Source: Chrysaora quinquecirrha (lineage: Eukaryota; Cnidaria; Scyphozoa; Semaeostomeae; Pelagiidae). From it: a stretch of DNA of 64,000 nt. Numbering within the stretch: the first letter of the stretch is position 1; every line of letters begins with the position of its first letter. Below are positions 22,196 to 33,700 of the stretch, in pieces. A program made the translations under genes and the position numbers. Location of the stretch: NCBI GenBank assembly GCA_014526335.1, contig JACTAT010000013.1:5453182-5517181 (forward strand). Direction: 5' to 3'. Under the pieces are notes generated by a model. That model searched no databases, had not been told where the DNA came from, and was given only the letters and a program-made list of their open reading frames with translations.

Positions 22196-22697
22196 CAGGG
22201 ATGTGGCGAAGGCTTTCGGATTGGGGGGTGTCAGGCATATATGACCAACTTTTTCTGAACTTTGACCAACTTCCTTTTTACGATAAATTTAAGGATGCTA
22301 AACAAATGTAGCCAAAGCAAAGATACTTATATATAGCAGATGCATTTTTGTTGTAATTAATTTAATTATTGCTTCGTTATTATAAACATACTAATGTTTA
22401 AGTGTTAGTCAATGCTAATCCTCCTGCTTCTCATAGATGCCCATCTATACACAATATTTTTAACATTTATTTTATCAAGTATTTTCCTTTCGCAATAGAT
22501 TAGCATAAGATCATCTAAGCGGTTTTGACTCATTTTGCTCCTCAGATAGTTTTTAAGAAGCTTGAGCCGGCTAAAGGAGCGTTCGCTCTTGCAAACAGAT
22601 GGTGGTACAGTGAGCAGCAATCCGTTTGACCAACTATTCACGATCTACAAACTTTGGGGGGGTGTCACACCCCACACCCCCGGTCGCCACGTCCCTG
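22196..22697 (-). mobile_element. Internally deleted hAT element with perfect 8-bp target duplication
   Basis: Both ends are CAGGGA(T/C)GTGGCGA in inverted orientation. The flanks are identical 8-mers GTACCACT at 22188-22195 and 22698-22705, the hallmark of hAT insertion. The 502-bp element keeps only the transposase C-terminus (22405-22641, minus strand), so it could not move on its own. Confidence 0.88.
22405..22641 (-). pseudogene. hAT transposase C-terminal dimerisation fragment
   Basis: The translation contains SERSFSRLKLLKNYLRSKM followed by RLDDLMLIYCERKI, the conserved hATC dimerisation region found in hAT transposases and ZMYM1-like relatives. The catalytic and zinc-finger parts are gone. 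It lies inside the 22196-22697 element. Confidence 0.85.
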
Positions 22698-22977
22698 GTA
22701 CCACTACCCTGTCACCCCTCTTTGTCTAATGTTGTATTGTTTCACAATGGATGGTTAATTTTAGATTTTTTATTTCTTTACCTACGAACATACTGTATAA
22801 CGGGAATCGTGAGAATTGTTATAAATAAATTTATCCGGCACGTAGCTTGTTTTATGGAGAGACTGATTTCTTTTATACGTAAGTGGCTTAAAATTGAGTA
22901 AAGAATACATAGTCTTTCCTCTTTCTTATGATAACTTTTTTGCGTTTAAATCTTTATTAATATAAGTTTTTTCTAGG

Positions 22978-23135
22978 TCCTTGCCTAGCCCAAGCGATCA
23001 AACATTGGTTGTCAAACATTTGAAAATGCTTAGCAATGCAAGCAAAGCAAAGTTTGAACGTTTTGGCTACGTCACAAAGCATTGCTTGACAAACAGCATT
23101 TTCTTTTGCTTGACAAGTAGCATTTTTTTAATAGT
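22978..23135. mobile_element. PIF/Harbinger-like MITE, partial copy
   Basis: Begins with CCCAAGCGATCAAACATTGG and contains the GAACGTTTTGGCTACGTCAC and GCTTGACAA blocks of the family. The right end is missing. Confidence 0.4.
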
Positions 23136-24135
23136 GTTGCGTTTTATAGTCCGGTTTTGCAAGGTAGCATGCGATCCAAGATAAACAAACGATGGTCCAA
23201 ATAAAATAATTTATAATTGTGTCCTCGAGTAGTGGTCGTTGATAGCGTAAAGAATTTCGATACATCAGTATAAAAGAGATTATGTACAATTCTGAAGACG
23301 GTAATCATGTCTCCCCGTGTTCTCCGATACTCAAGAGTAGGTAACTGTAACCAGTGGCGTAACGCACAGTGTGCACCTTTAAACACAAAATTAAGGGCCC
23401 CCAAAATATTTGGCCCCGAAAGGGGCCCCCGCCAAAGTTTGTAAAAAAAACTTTTGGATATAAGCGAAAAGCTTCAAATTGATTAAAACGTACTTGAGGT
23501 CAAAGATATCCCAAGAAGGACTCGATAACCTCGCAATGCTGTCTATAGCGAAACGTGGAAGCAAAATCAATTGATAAGTCTGAACTTATCAATCGATTCG
23601 CAAATGTCAGTGCTCGAAGACATAAAAGAATTGGCTTGTAGGACGGGAATTAGATCTCTTTTCGTAAAATATTCAAATAACTTTGTATTCATGACGTTTT
23701 TAAATATTTTTGGACAAGCTATCACAGAACAGATGTTCTATTGATTATACGTTTACGGTGTGGTAGCCTTGATAAAGCTTGACTACAGTAGTATAAAAAC
23801 TCTTTCACCTGATTTTATATCTTGATAATTGTTTTGTTGATGTTAGTTTTGTTGTTTTGTTTGAAGATTATATAACGCTTTAAAAAAATTGCATTTAAAG
23901 GCAATCTTGGTGTGTAAACTTTTTGAAAAAATAGGGGCCCCAAACCAGTATTTTGTTTAAAGGCCCCACACTGCTCCGTTACGCCACTGACTGTAACGCT
24001 CTTAGACGGTGTTTGTATAATAAATTCTTCTATAAACTATATACAAAATCGGTTGCTCTTCTTTGAACTGCTTCGAGTGATTTTATTTGCCCGACTAGAT
24101 GTGGGTTACAAATTGGTGCACAATCCTGCAATTGT
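23125..24135 (-). pseudogene. LINE reverse-transcriptase C-terminal fragment, split by a hAT-like insertion
   Basis: The minus strand reads LEAVQRRATDFVYSL, a stop codon, then KNLLYKHRLRALQLPTL across the insertion, then EYRRTRGDMITVFRIVHNLF and FTLSTTTTRGHNYKL. These are conserved blocks at the end of non-LTR retrotransposon RT proteins (jockey/CR1-like). The in-frame stop and missing upstream domains make it a dead fragment. Removing 23352-23989 plus one target copy restores continuity of the frame. Confidence 0.82.
23352..23989. mobile_element. Non-autonomous hAT-like element, 638 bp, perfect 8-bp target duplication
   Basis: Inverted ends CAGTGGCGTAACG(C/G), with similarity extending over about 40 bp including CAGTGTG and CCTTTAAACA, are flanked by identical ACTGTAAC at 23344-23351 and 23990-23997. 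No transposase frame. GGCCCC-rich blocks lie just inside both ends. Confidence 0.88.
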
Positions 24136-24464
24136 CTTTCTTTTCGATGTGACAACACCTCGTGATTCCTTTTGCCTTTTTGCCTGGAATTACAGACAGC
24201 TGGTGATTGTGATTCTCTCCCTTTCCTCGCTCTTTATAGCGCAAAAAATTGCGAATTCAGAAAAGCAGATTCCGTCAGCTGACAAGCAGCAGATTTCAAA
24301 TTTTACTTGGTAGTTCTTCTTAGCCATTGCCCTGCAATTTGCCCGCGCATTTTGCAAGAACAACCGAGAACGGCGCTGGCCCTCCCTGAGAACAATCGAA
24401 AAGCTGCCCGGCTTATCCGGTAAAAATAAATCTGTCCCCCTTGCCCATAAAATTGTAAAACAAC

Positions 24465-24594
24465 CGTCAAGTACACGTGACTGGCCTAATGACGTATTGT
24501 TTTCGCCAATGATAATGTTTTTCTCAATATCTACCGCCACGAGAGTTGAAAGGTGGATGTCAGATGTTGATGATTGTGTTTTGTTATCAAGAAG
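24465..24594 (+). promoter_or_regulatory. Putative proximal promoter/5' UTR of the CLOCK-like gene
   Basis: A palindromic E-box CACGTG (24474-24479), a CRE-like TGACGTAT (24490-24497) and CCAAT (24506-24510) lie in 40 bp, 85-121 bp upstream of the ATG at 24595. The surrounding 24340-24560 is richer in CpG than the neighbourhood. CACGTG is the site bound by CLOCK:BMAL-type dimers. Autoregulation is an inference; no TATA box or start site is evident. Confidence 0.4.
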
Positions 24595-24788
24595 ATGCAT
24601 AAAATCGCGGAGTATGAAGACTGTAGAAAAGAAATGATAAGCTTTCATAAAGTATGCCTTGATGAAGATCCACAACCGAATGTAAGAACGAAAAGTGTTC
24701 TGCAACACACTGACAATGATTCTGGAGATGAAGCAAGTGGCAGCAGCAGCGTTGCAAGTTTTGACTTCCATGCAAACTTGAGAATAAG
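24595..24788 (+). CDS. CLOCK: CLOCK-like coding exon 1
   Basis: ATG at 24595 follows an in-frame TGA at 24571. The exon runs open to ATAAG|GTAAAC in phase 2, exactly what the bHLH exon needs (the split codon gives Arg65). It encodes an acidic, Ser-rich leader (DSGDEASGSSSVASFDF) like the N-terminal leader of CLOCK proteins. A 193-codon frame on the opposite strand looks like a shadow. Confidence 0.65.
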
Positions 24789-27700
24789 GTAAACTAATGT
24801 ATAAATCAAATCACGCGATTCTGATTTAATCTAAAGGGTTGTGTTGCATGCATGAGTTTTAACTGTTTTGCTTTAGATATGAACCCTTTTGTAGGTAAGC
24901 TAGAAAAACTAGTAGGCCTGTGCCTGTCCGACCCGTTGTCCTCAAAATACCTGATCTTCCTTACCTCTGGGTCGAGGTGAAAACAAAGAATCACGAACCC
25001 GTGCGGTGATTGATCTGCCTGTATGATTTCACAACAGATAGACTATGCTATGAATTACAGACCTCGTCTATCTAAGACTGAACTGACTGGTTACTGCTGC
25101 ATCATTCTTTTTCCCCTTGCAATGAAAGTGGTTTCTGTAGATACTTGATATTTTGATTTACTGACAAATCACTAGAAAAGCTGTACACAATGCCAATATA
25201 GTTTGGCCACTTGTAAGTCATAATCTGTTCATCAAAGGAAAGAAGTATTAAATTACTACAATAGGTGGTCTTGAAAAAATTGTTTTCTGGAAACAGTACA
25301 AACATGTTCTATCTTGAACTGAATAAAGGAGCCCTAAGCCTGCAAAGTAACTACAGAAAGACAGAGGCGATGGGCGATTCACTCTTTGAAATCTTGTACA
25401 CCTTTGCTGGAAAACCTATTGTTTTCAGAGAACTCCCTTGGAAATCCTTTTGTTTTCATAAAAATCTAAAAATCTAATACACCTTTTTGAGGAGTGAATT
25501 GCCTGTTGGACAGAGGGACATTTCACTCTTCCAAAGGCATATTTTAACCAGAACAAAGGAATTCCCAAGGGATTTCCATGAGAAAAATTGGTTTTCGAGC
25601 AAGAAATGTATGAGATTTTTAAAGGGGAATTAAGTATCTATTAGATTAGTTAGGGGCATTTCATTTGCTGTAAAAGCATACAAGATTTCTATAAAACAAT
25701 AGGATTTTACAAGATTCCTAGGAAATCAGTAGAGATTGCAGCTGAGGACTTATGTGATTCTAATAGGATCTTGTCCAAGATGTCATAAGACAGATGTTTT
25801 GATTCTTCACAAAATTTCCTTTCTTTTTAATGTGGGTTTCCTAATGAGAATATGGACTCCTTCGTTGTCAAAAATCAATTTGAGATAATAATTTTCGAAA
25901 TAAAAAAAAGCAGTCTTGGAATTGGGTGCTTTTAGACATCTGTGTGGAAGTTCGACAAGGAAAGGGTTTATATTACAAAATTTTGAAAGTAACATCTGCT
26001 TCAAGCTTCATGGATGTATCCGCTGTTGTACCTGACTGGATTTTCTGTGGATTGCACTGAGCAGTGCATGGATGAAGACAATGGAAGATCAATTGGGTCT
26101 CTTGTTTTCCCCAAAATTTTGCACGCACTACAAAAAATCCAGTCTGCCTGTTGTTTGCTGTCTGATGTAAGGACAGTGTAACCCAGTTTTGCTTGCATTA
26201 TGACTAAAAATATTTAAGCTTTTATTTCAACCTATCTTCTGGTCCTCAAGTTCACATTTTTTTAAGAAACCACTTTTTAAGAAACCCACTAGTAAGATTC
26301 ATATAAAAACATGTTTCTCTGATCATTAAAACGAGAGTTTTTTTTGAGAAAGATCCAGCTCTTAAAACTGAGCCATGACTGGGAAAAAAAATTGCAATTT
26401 TCTTTCTTGCAATGTATGTTTGCAAGTATTGTCAAGATTTGATAAAGTGCCCTTGACCTTGTGAGAAAATCATCATCCTTTACCTGAATCTTGAATCAAC
26501 AAATTTGAAAGCACAAGAAAAACAAAATGGAAAATAATGGTTGACTTTCACATTCAAATAATTAATGCTACCTTTATAAGTCTTTATAAGGCATGGAATT
26601 CAAACCGTTGGTAAAGTTGTAGCCAAAAATCATGAGGGAAATTGCTGGCAATTTCTTGGAGCTATGCATCAGCATATGTGGCCGATTAGGAAGTGCCTAA
26701 TAATGGTGCTTTTTGCTTAGTTGTTAGGCTATCCTGGTTTTAACGTTCTTCTATCTATCTAACGAGAAAATGACATCAAAAGAAGAATTAAAAATCCATT
26801 TTGCAAAATGTGGATATATCATGTAATCATTACAATGTAATCATTACATATGAACCAAAACTGTACACAGGTATTTACAGCAGATGAGCATTTTCTAATA
26901 TCAGTAAAAAGCAGATGTATATTGCTGCAAGGTGGAAGATTTGGTAAACAACACAGGAAAAAACAACGCATGAAATTTACGCCATTACTCCAACGCACCT
27001 CGAAGATTGCCTGATTTATCTTGTAATATGAAATCAGGTGATGCTGTTATCATCCATCACATTTCGTCAACACTTATTTGCATTGTAAAAGAGACGGTTT
27101 CTCATCGTTATACCAATCAATTCCTTCGGCTTCGCACTGTATTATTTGTATTAATTAATAATGTATCTGAATTTAACTCTTTTCCCAGTATTAGGCCAGC
27201 TTTTTTTATCACCATAGTCAATAGAAGAGTCTTCTTTTACTTTTTTTTAAATTAGATAATAACCATAGATAATAACCAATAAACTCGCTATTTACAGAAC
27301 CAACATACAGTGTAAAAATAAAAGAATATAATCAACTAAAACATCCCAACTCATCAACTAAAAGCGTTCCATATTATGGCTGAATAGTTGCAGCACTGTT
27401 GGCCAGCAGAATGTCTCCAATCTCTCCAACTGGGATGGCAAATTTACGGGAACGAGATCCTCTTATGCACATGACAGTTGATCTCAGCAGACTGAAACAA
27501 ATTTTTCTTTTCACCCAAGCCGAAGTTTCACCAAAAGATAGCTTATAGATAGTCTTCTTTTACTGTTTAAGAAGCTCTTACTGACTATTGTGAAGGTCAC
27601 GTAGGTCACGTGTCTTGAAAACTAAAATAGAAAGTGAGATGCAAATGTAACCACCCCGTACAACGTGGTGTGCAGTAACGTGGAGGATGTGCAGTATAGT

Positions 27701-30700
27701 GGAGGGTGCCAATACAACGTGGAGGGATACCATCATGTAAGTGGAGGGTGCCAATACAACGTGGAGGGATACCATCATGTAAGTGGAGGGTGCCAATACA
27801 ACGTGGAGGGTTATCATCATGTAAGTGGAGGGATATCATATTTAACGTGGAGGGATACCATCGTCTAAGTGGAGGATGCGGAGTATCGTGGAGGTTATCA
27901 TCATGTAAGTGGAGGGATATCATATTTAACGTGGAGGATACCATCATGTAAGTGGAGGGTGCCAATACAACGTGGAGGGTTATCATCATGTAAGTGGAGG
28001 ATGCGGAGTATCGTGGAGGTTATCATCATGTAAGTGGAGGATATCATTTTTAACGTGGAGGATATCATCATGTAAGTGGAGGATGCGGAGTATCGTGGAG
28101 GTTATCATCATGTAAGTGGAGGGATATCATATTTAACGTGGAGGATACCATCGTGTAAGTGGAGGGTGCCAATACAACGTGGAGGGTTATCATCATGTAA
28201 GTGGAGGATGCGGAGTATCGTGGAGGTTATCATCATGCAAGTGGAGGGATATCATTTTTAACGTTTTCCAACGTGGAGAGTTATCATCATGTAAGTGGAG
28301 GTTGCGACGAATACTGAAATGTTATTGCATGGAAGTTAGAGAGGATATGGCCTATTCTAATAGTCACGAAAACTCTGCTTGTACTGTATTCGAAGAAATG
28401 GTCGATGTGATAAATCGTATTTACTTATTAGAATACTGTACATACGCCAAAATGTAAAACGCTTGATGCTCGGAAATTTTGCATTGATGCAACAATGAAA
28501 AAGGCCAGGCAATGCAACTACATAAATATGATGAGTCAACTGTTTTAATTGAAATACACAACACGAGAACCCGATTTGAAAAGAGTTTTATCATTTATGC
28601 CACGTCCACTGCATCCATGGCAAGGGCAAGTGGTCAAGTGAGATGCAAAGTTTTGAGCTTTCTCTTGCGTTGCTTTTGCAAACAAAGCTAAACCACATTT
28701 TCGCCATCACGTAGCTAAATAGGATTTTTTGCAGCATGACCACAGAATTAATTTAAGCGCTCTATTTACAACATAACAAACAAATCCCCCGAAAGGAAAA
28801 CAAAGTGAGTAATAAATATAAAACTTTTAAGCAAAGGTTTATCATACCAAAAATAAATGTTTTTACAACACAACTGATAAAACCGAAAATGATAAATGAT
28901 AATGATATACTATTGATAATGCAAAAATTTATTTAACCAAACAGAACAGAAACAAAACAGAAACTGAAGCACTAAAAGTTATTCTATACTGGGCTTAGAG
29001 CTGTATTTTTCTATGCTTATTGTTTCTTCGGGCAGGCAGTATTATGAAAGAAAGCTCAAAAGCATCTCACTTGACCCCTTGCCCTTGCCATCGAATGGAC
29101 GTGGCATAAATGATAAAACTCTTTTCAAATCGGGTTCTCGTGTTGTGTATTTCAATTAAAACAGTTGACTCGGGTTGTTTTACGGAAGAACAATCATATT
29201 TATGTAGTTGCATTGCCTAGCCTTTTTCATTGTTGCATCAATGCAAAATTTCCGAGCATCAGTTAGCAAAGTCAATCGTACTGAGGGTCTGCATTTTACA
29301 CGTATGTACAGTATTCTAATAAGTAAATACGATTTATCACATCGACCATTTCTTCGAATACAGTACAAGCAGAGTTTTCGTGACTATTAGAATAGGCCAT
29401 ATCCTCTCTAACTTCCATGCAATATCCTCTCTAACTTCCATGCAACATTTAGTATTCGTCGCAACCTCCACTTACACGATGATAATCCACGTTGTATTGG
29501 CACCTCCACTTTAGTATCCTCCACGTTAGAATTGCATGATGTAGACTCCGCATCCTCCACTTATATGAGCACGAGCTTGCGTTAAATATGAATGGCAGAA
29601 TGCTAGAAGACAAGTACATGAGATAATACGTTGTATTGGCACCTCCACTTACATGTGTGTGATATCCCTCCACTTACATGATGTAGATACTCCGCATCCT
29701 CCACTTGTGTTGTAAATAGATTACATTGCAGTTTATTTATAACGTCGCCATTTATGCTTCATTCCTGACCCTACATACATTCAAATACTGACAAACATCG
29801 CTGCTGTAGCGCAGAAAAGGTATAGACAATTGACAAATAAAAAGCTGAACTAAAAGCCTTACGAGGAGGGGCAATTCACTCCTTGAAAATCTCGTACACC
29901 TTTGCTGGAAGTCCTATTGTTTTCTCTGGAATCCCTTGGAAGTCCTTTTGTTTAAATGGAAATCTCGTACGCCTTTTTGCAGAGTGAAATGCCCCTCGCC
30001 TTACGATAGCAAGTTTTTTGTGGGATAGCCTGGAACAGATTTAATTTGATTAGCCTTCTTCAGCCAGTGGCATCATAGTCAATAGAAGTGTGCCTCACTT
30101 CTATTGGCTATGGTGGCATACATTAAGGACTTTTAGACGGTTTTATTTACTTTAGATTCCTTCATAACCAAATAGGGCTAAAATTCTCAGGCGAAGTTGA
30201 AGTTGGTCAATACGGAAAAGCCAAAAGCTTTTGGTTTTAATGAGAATTTTAGTATAATTGGACAACCAGGAAAAAAGCACTTTTCTGCCCTGTTAGCTGT
30301 TTGATGTCGATTATTCAAAGGTTTCGCCATTGAAGTTTCGAATGTTGAAAGTTCAGACATTCAAGCTCCGAGTGAAAATGGCATCACAAATAAACTAGCG
30401 TCCTGGTTTCAACCGACTAATGAACACTTTTTTGTAAGGTTTCATAGTATGCATTGTTTTCTATAAGATTACAAGATGCCCACATGTAGTGGCACACTGC
30501 CTTTCAACTCACAGTTGTCAAATACTTGTTTCAAATGGCCTGTTTGTTATTGATATTACATATTATTTTTCCTCTAGGTCTCAGAGAGCGAGGAATGTAA
30601 CCGAGAAGAAAAGAAGAGACAAATTGAACATGTATATCGATCAACTGGCGGCCTTGTTGCCTCAAGATGGCAGCCACAAAATGGACAAATCATCTGTTCT

Positions 30701-33700
30701 CAGTCAAACTGTCAATTACCTAAAATGGCGAAATAGTATGTCCGTCTTTCTTTCTTATTTTCTTTTTCATAATGAAAGCAAACTTATGCAGATCAGGGGA
30801 TGGGCTCTTGTAGGCCTGTAGCTTCACAGCTGACTCGGACTTGCAAGCTGTGCCCCTGGCTTATGTTCTTGAAAGAATAAACTAGGTATCAATCCCATCC
30901 TCGGAATTTCTTTTGTCCCCCCCCTGGGGAAGGGGTAACATATGATTATGGTATACATGTATGTGGTAGCGGGGATGCGCCATTTTCAGGGGTACCGTAC
31001 ATCTTTATTTATAAATTCGGAATTATGGATATACAATTCACCAAAGTGGGTAAGCAAACAGAATTTTGAAATATATCAATATTTACGTAGATTCACATCG
31101 CCATATGTATGAGCTACAAACAATGTGGCAAATTCAGTATCTTTACAAACTATAATGTGCCTTACTATCTTTCGCAAAATGTTTCACTTAGTGACACCAT
31201 TACACGGGATAATGGATGATAGCATCCTTTTTTCAACTATTGGCATAGAATTATATTCCCATATTTTTCGCAAAATGCCATGTGCCTATTACTCCCAATA
31301 GATTCCTCCCAAGTCTCCCCAGTTTACAAGCAGACATATTTTTTCTATGTACAGAAACTTCAACTTGGTGTGGGAACGATAAATATGGTTCTTCGAAATG
31401 CTTTTTTTCTGCTGAAGATCTTGGCTTGCTCATGCAAGAGGTAAGTTAATAAAAAGTGAAAAAAGAGCGGAGCTCAAGACGATATTTTCGATATTTCTGC
31501 AGAAATCGTTGTATCTCGCGAGCTGATTTGTATTCAAAACTGGATCTCAGGAAAGATGTTTCCGCTTTTTCACGCAATTTCGTACGCCTCGAAGACAATT
31601 AAATTCGTAGTATATACTATATAGACACTGCGGCTCTTATCCCATCTATTGTGGTATGCCACTTGTGGAGAAATCTATCCTATTGTTCGCCATTCATGGT
31701 AAATATATTAATATGTATGGTGCTGAAGAAGGCTCAACACATCCGAAACACAACAGGTCCATCGGGATGACAGCCTTGGGCTGCATGACTTGGAGACTTA
31801 GCTTTTTAGCCTAGTGAAAGTGTTGCTGGCTCTCTGATGATTCAGTAAAAAAAAGGACGGAGTTGATCGCGTTTGCAAGAGCGCACAGGTTTACTGCGAC
31901 TGGTGGGAATCAGTTGCCAACTAATCACAGAAATAGATCAAGCCCAACTTTCTGGGAATGTGCGTCGACTAGCTGCCGCCCAAAAGCAACAAGTTGCCTA
32001 GTTTCCAGGGCGGTTGAGATCATTTGAAGTAAATAAGATAAAAAAGCCGCCGATTGGCAGTCGGCAAATAGTACGTTACATTACGCGAAAATTCCTGGAC
32101 ATTTTTGTTGGATATTTTAGATGTTTTTACATCTTCTCTCACCCCAGGTATAGTGGCTTACCCATAGATCTTTCCTATTGGGGCTTAAACGCATCACCAA
32201 AGCTTCAATTTTTTTCAGCTATATCTTTATTATTTTCTAGCTAATGAATGGATGTCTTATATCACTTGATCAAAATGGGAAATTAACTTATGTTGCTGAT
32301 TTATTCAAGAATCTTATGGATGAATGCCGCGTAAGAATATCTATTAATTTTAACAGACCAATAATATCCAATAATATAAGCCTTCGACGCTGTATGTCAT
32401 TGGAACAGACCTTTTCAAAGAGGTCTGGGTCGGCGTGATGTTTTTCTGGAAGATGGCGGACATCTTGAGCATTATATAATTTTCTATCGTTCTACTTGCT
32501 CATTCAATTTGCTAATTAAATAGAGATTTGTCCAATTCACGTCCTGATATTTAGCACAGCTATAGCAGATGTGCTAAAAATGGGCCTTTTGAGGCCCCCT
32601 TGACGTCTGTGCATTTTTTCTGTGTCAAAGTGTAAAGGAAGCAAATATTTATGATTTATTGCTCGGTATTGGTGTTTTGCAGGATGTCTTGGGCGAGCCT
32701 TTAGCAGCTTTGATACATCCAGAAGATGTCAATGCTGTATTGAACGAAATAAAAAAACAGACAGACATGACTAACAATGCCATTCTACAAAATAAAGGTA
32801 ATGAATACCATGTTTGTTCTTGGAATTGCGTCGCGTAGCAAATTGTTTCTTTAAAAATCTGATTGGAAACGCGAGATTTCAAATGTGATAACTGCATAGT
32901 GATATTAGTTTAGGAAAAATTTATTAAATCAACTACGACTGTTTAAAAGGTCATAAATACACCGTCCGATTGGATCCGTTCCAGGCTTTTTATTTATCTA
33001 CACGGGTACGCATGTATCCGTTCCTTTTTGGGAACGGTATCGTAGCTTTTTGGGTACGCTTGACCTAGAGAAGCGGATCGTTTCCTATCCGTTCCCATGT
33101 AAACACAATGAAATCATACCCGAAAGGTATCTACGGAGCTTTTGGATCCGTATCTTTTATAGGTGGAACAGAGATTTAATGAATCAGAGATTGAATTTGA
33201 CTCGAATTTGTGGTTCGTTTTACCGACAATGTTTTACCGTTTGACCACGTTGCAAAACATTGTTTAACAAGCAGAACTTTCTTAGCAATGTGTTTTGAAA
33301 AAATTTCCAAAACCTCTGCTTGTTTTTAGCAAAAAATGTTTGATGTGCAATGTTTGGTGATGCTGTCAACTGATGAAACATTTTGTTGAAACAGCAAATT
33401 TCAGATGTTTGACCAGTTTGGCCTGGACTTAAGGTTAAGAATAGTTCTGAGCGACCTAATTATCAGATTTGCTTGAGGAGCGAAAACTCAACTCGTGTAA
33501 TACATATTTCAATTTGAACCTGACTTTTTAATTATACCATACATCATATTGTCCCTGATATTTTTTCCCAAGCATTGTATAGCGAAGGATTTCAAATCAT
33601 TTTCACTGAACTGATTTGATCTTATTTTATAAGTTACTGCAACAGAGACCCTACCGGCGTTTCTTTATTCTTTATATAAACCTCATAACCAGCTGCATAG

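Noticed and set aside
24190..24771. 193-codon frame on the minus strand opposite the CLOCK-like promoter and first exon.
   Set aside because: It overlaps a supported exon on the other strand, has no recognisable motif, and runs into the LINE/hAT-flank region.
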